A stretch of 6,914 nucleotides of DNA, from contig SLGN01000672.1 in the NCBI GenBank assembly GCA_007123695.1, positions 1 to 6,914 on the forward strand. Direction: 5' to 3'. The stretch comes from Verrucomicrobiales bacterium. Lineage in GTDB: Bacteria > Verrucomicrobiota > Verrucomicrobiia > Verrucomicrobiales > DEV007. This document shows positions 6,822 through 6,914 of this stretch, piece by piece (position 1 is the first letter of the stretch; each line of letters begins with the position of its first letter). The position numbers were made by a program, and so were the translations under genes. The notes beneath the pieces were generated by a model, which worked only from the letters and a program-made list of their open reading frames with translations, was not told the origin of the DNA and searched no databases.

Positions 6822-6914
6822 ATGAATTCATTCCCCCGCCGCCGATTTCTCCGCTCCGCCACCGGAGCCGCCGCCTTCGCCGGACCGTTCCTCTCGCCTT
6901 GGGTCAGAGCCCAA
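6822..6914 (+). CDS. Start of a Tat-exported protein, cut by the window edge
   Basis: Only 31 codons are present. They form an almost complete twin-arginine signal peptide: MNSFPRRRFLRSATG, with the RRxFLR core (RRRFLR at residues 6-11), followed by a moderately hydrophobic Ala/Gly/Phe stretch and a probable cleavage site near VRAQ. The protein would be folded in the cytoplasm and exported by the Tat system. In Verrucomicrobiota and Planctomycetota such leaders often head Gfo/Idh/MocA oxidoreductases, DUF1501 or DUF1552 proteins, sulfatases or sugar-phosphate-isomerase-like proteins, but nothing visible here decides which. No Shine-Dalgarno sequence precedes the ATG. The gene points away from the sialidase remnant and out of the window. 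Confidence 0.75.
   Translation, partial: MNSFPRRRFLRSATGAAAFAGPFLSPWVRAQ

Noticed and set aside
6385..6831. A 148-codon minus-strand frame taken as an intact small gene
   Set aside because: Only the middle (about 6672-6493) looks like protein. Its start lies antisense to the Tat-signal gene, and its end runs out of frame past the deletion junction.
1..6914. CRISPR array, tRNA or rRNA genes, insertion sequences, transposase genes or long terminal repeats
   Set aside because: None was seen on reading: no regularly spaced repeats, no transposase-like protein, and no recognisable RNA gene. Short or diverged repeats could be missed by eye.

Overview
The window looks like a chromosomal segment from a high-GC member of the PVC bacteria, most likely Verrucomicrobiota (Opitutus-like). 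Three things point there: a chlamydial-type V/A-ATPase gene block in the order B-D-I-K, an exported beta-helix protein with a C-terminal SHD1 domain (common in Verrucomicrobiota and Planctomycetota), and a relic of a PVC-style sialidase-like protein. The genus assignment is inference.

Bases 1-4002, minus strand: four tightly packed, overlapping genes for a rotary V-type ATPase. These are subunit B (4002-2647), subunit D (2669-2037), membrane subunit I (2040-217) and the start of proteolipid subunit K (232 to beyond base 1). B and D belong to the soluble V1 motor and its central shaft; I and K belong to the membrane ion path. In chlamydial and spirochaete operons the catalytic A subunit and subunit E lie directly upstream of B. 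Here neither is present: an in-frame stop lies just upstream of the B start, and a divergent gene follows.

Bases 4003-4273: a divergent intergenic region with a 7-bp palindrome and one candidate promoter. G+C falls sharply here, from about 75-80% in sampled ATPase rows to about 50% in a sampled row of this spacer, and to about 62% in the next gene (hand counts of single 60-base rows).

Bases 4274-6049, plus strand: a secreted right-handed beta-helix protein of the pectate-lyase-superfamily fold, joined by a Ser/Gly/Thr/Pro linker to an SHD1 domain. It is probably involved in binding or degrading a polysaccharide outside the cytoplasm; the substrate is unknown.

Bases 6050-6111: a short convergent spacer holding a perfect 8-bp stem-loop.

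Bases 6112-6672, minus strand: a decayed sialidase-like gene. Its remains can be read only by joining three frames; it has lost its N-terminus and an internal segment and carries a one-base frameshift.

Bases 6822-6914, plus strand: the start of a Tat-exported protein cut by the window edge. The right half of the window thus looks like a glycan-related accessory segment abutting a truncated V-ATPase gene block.
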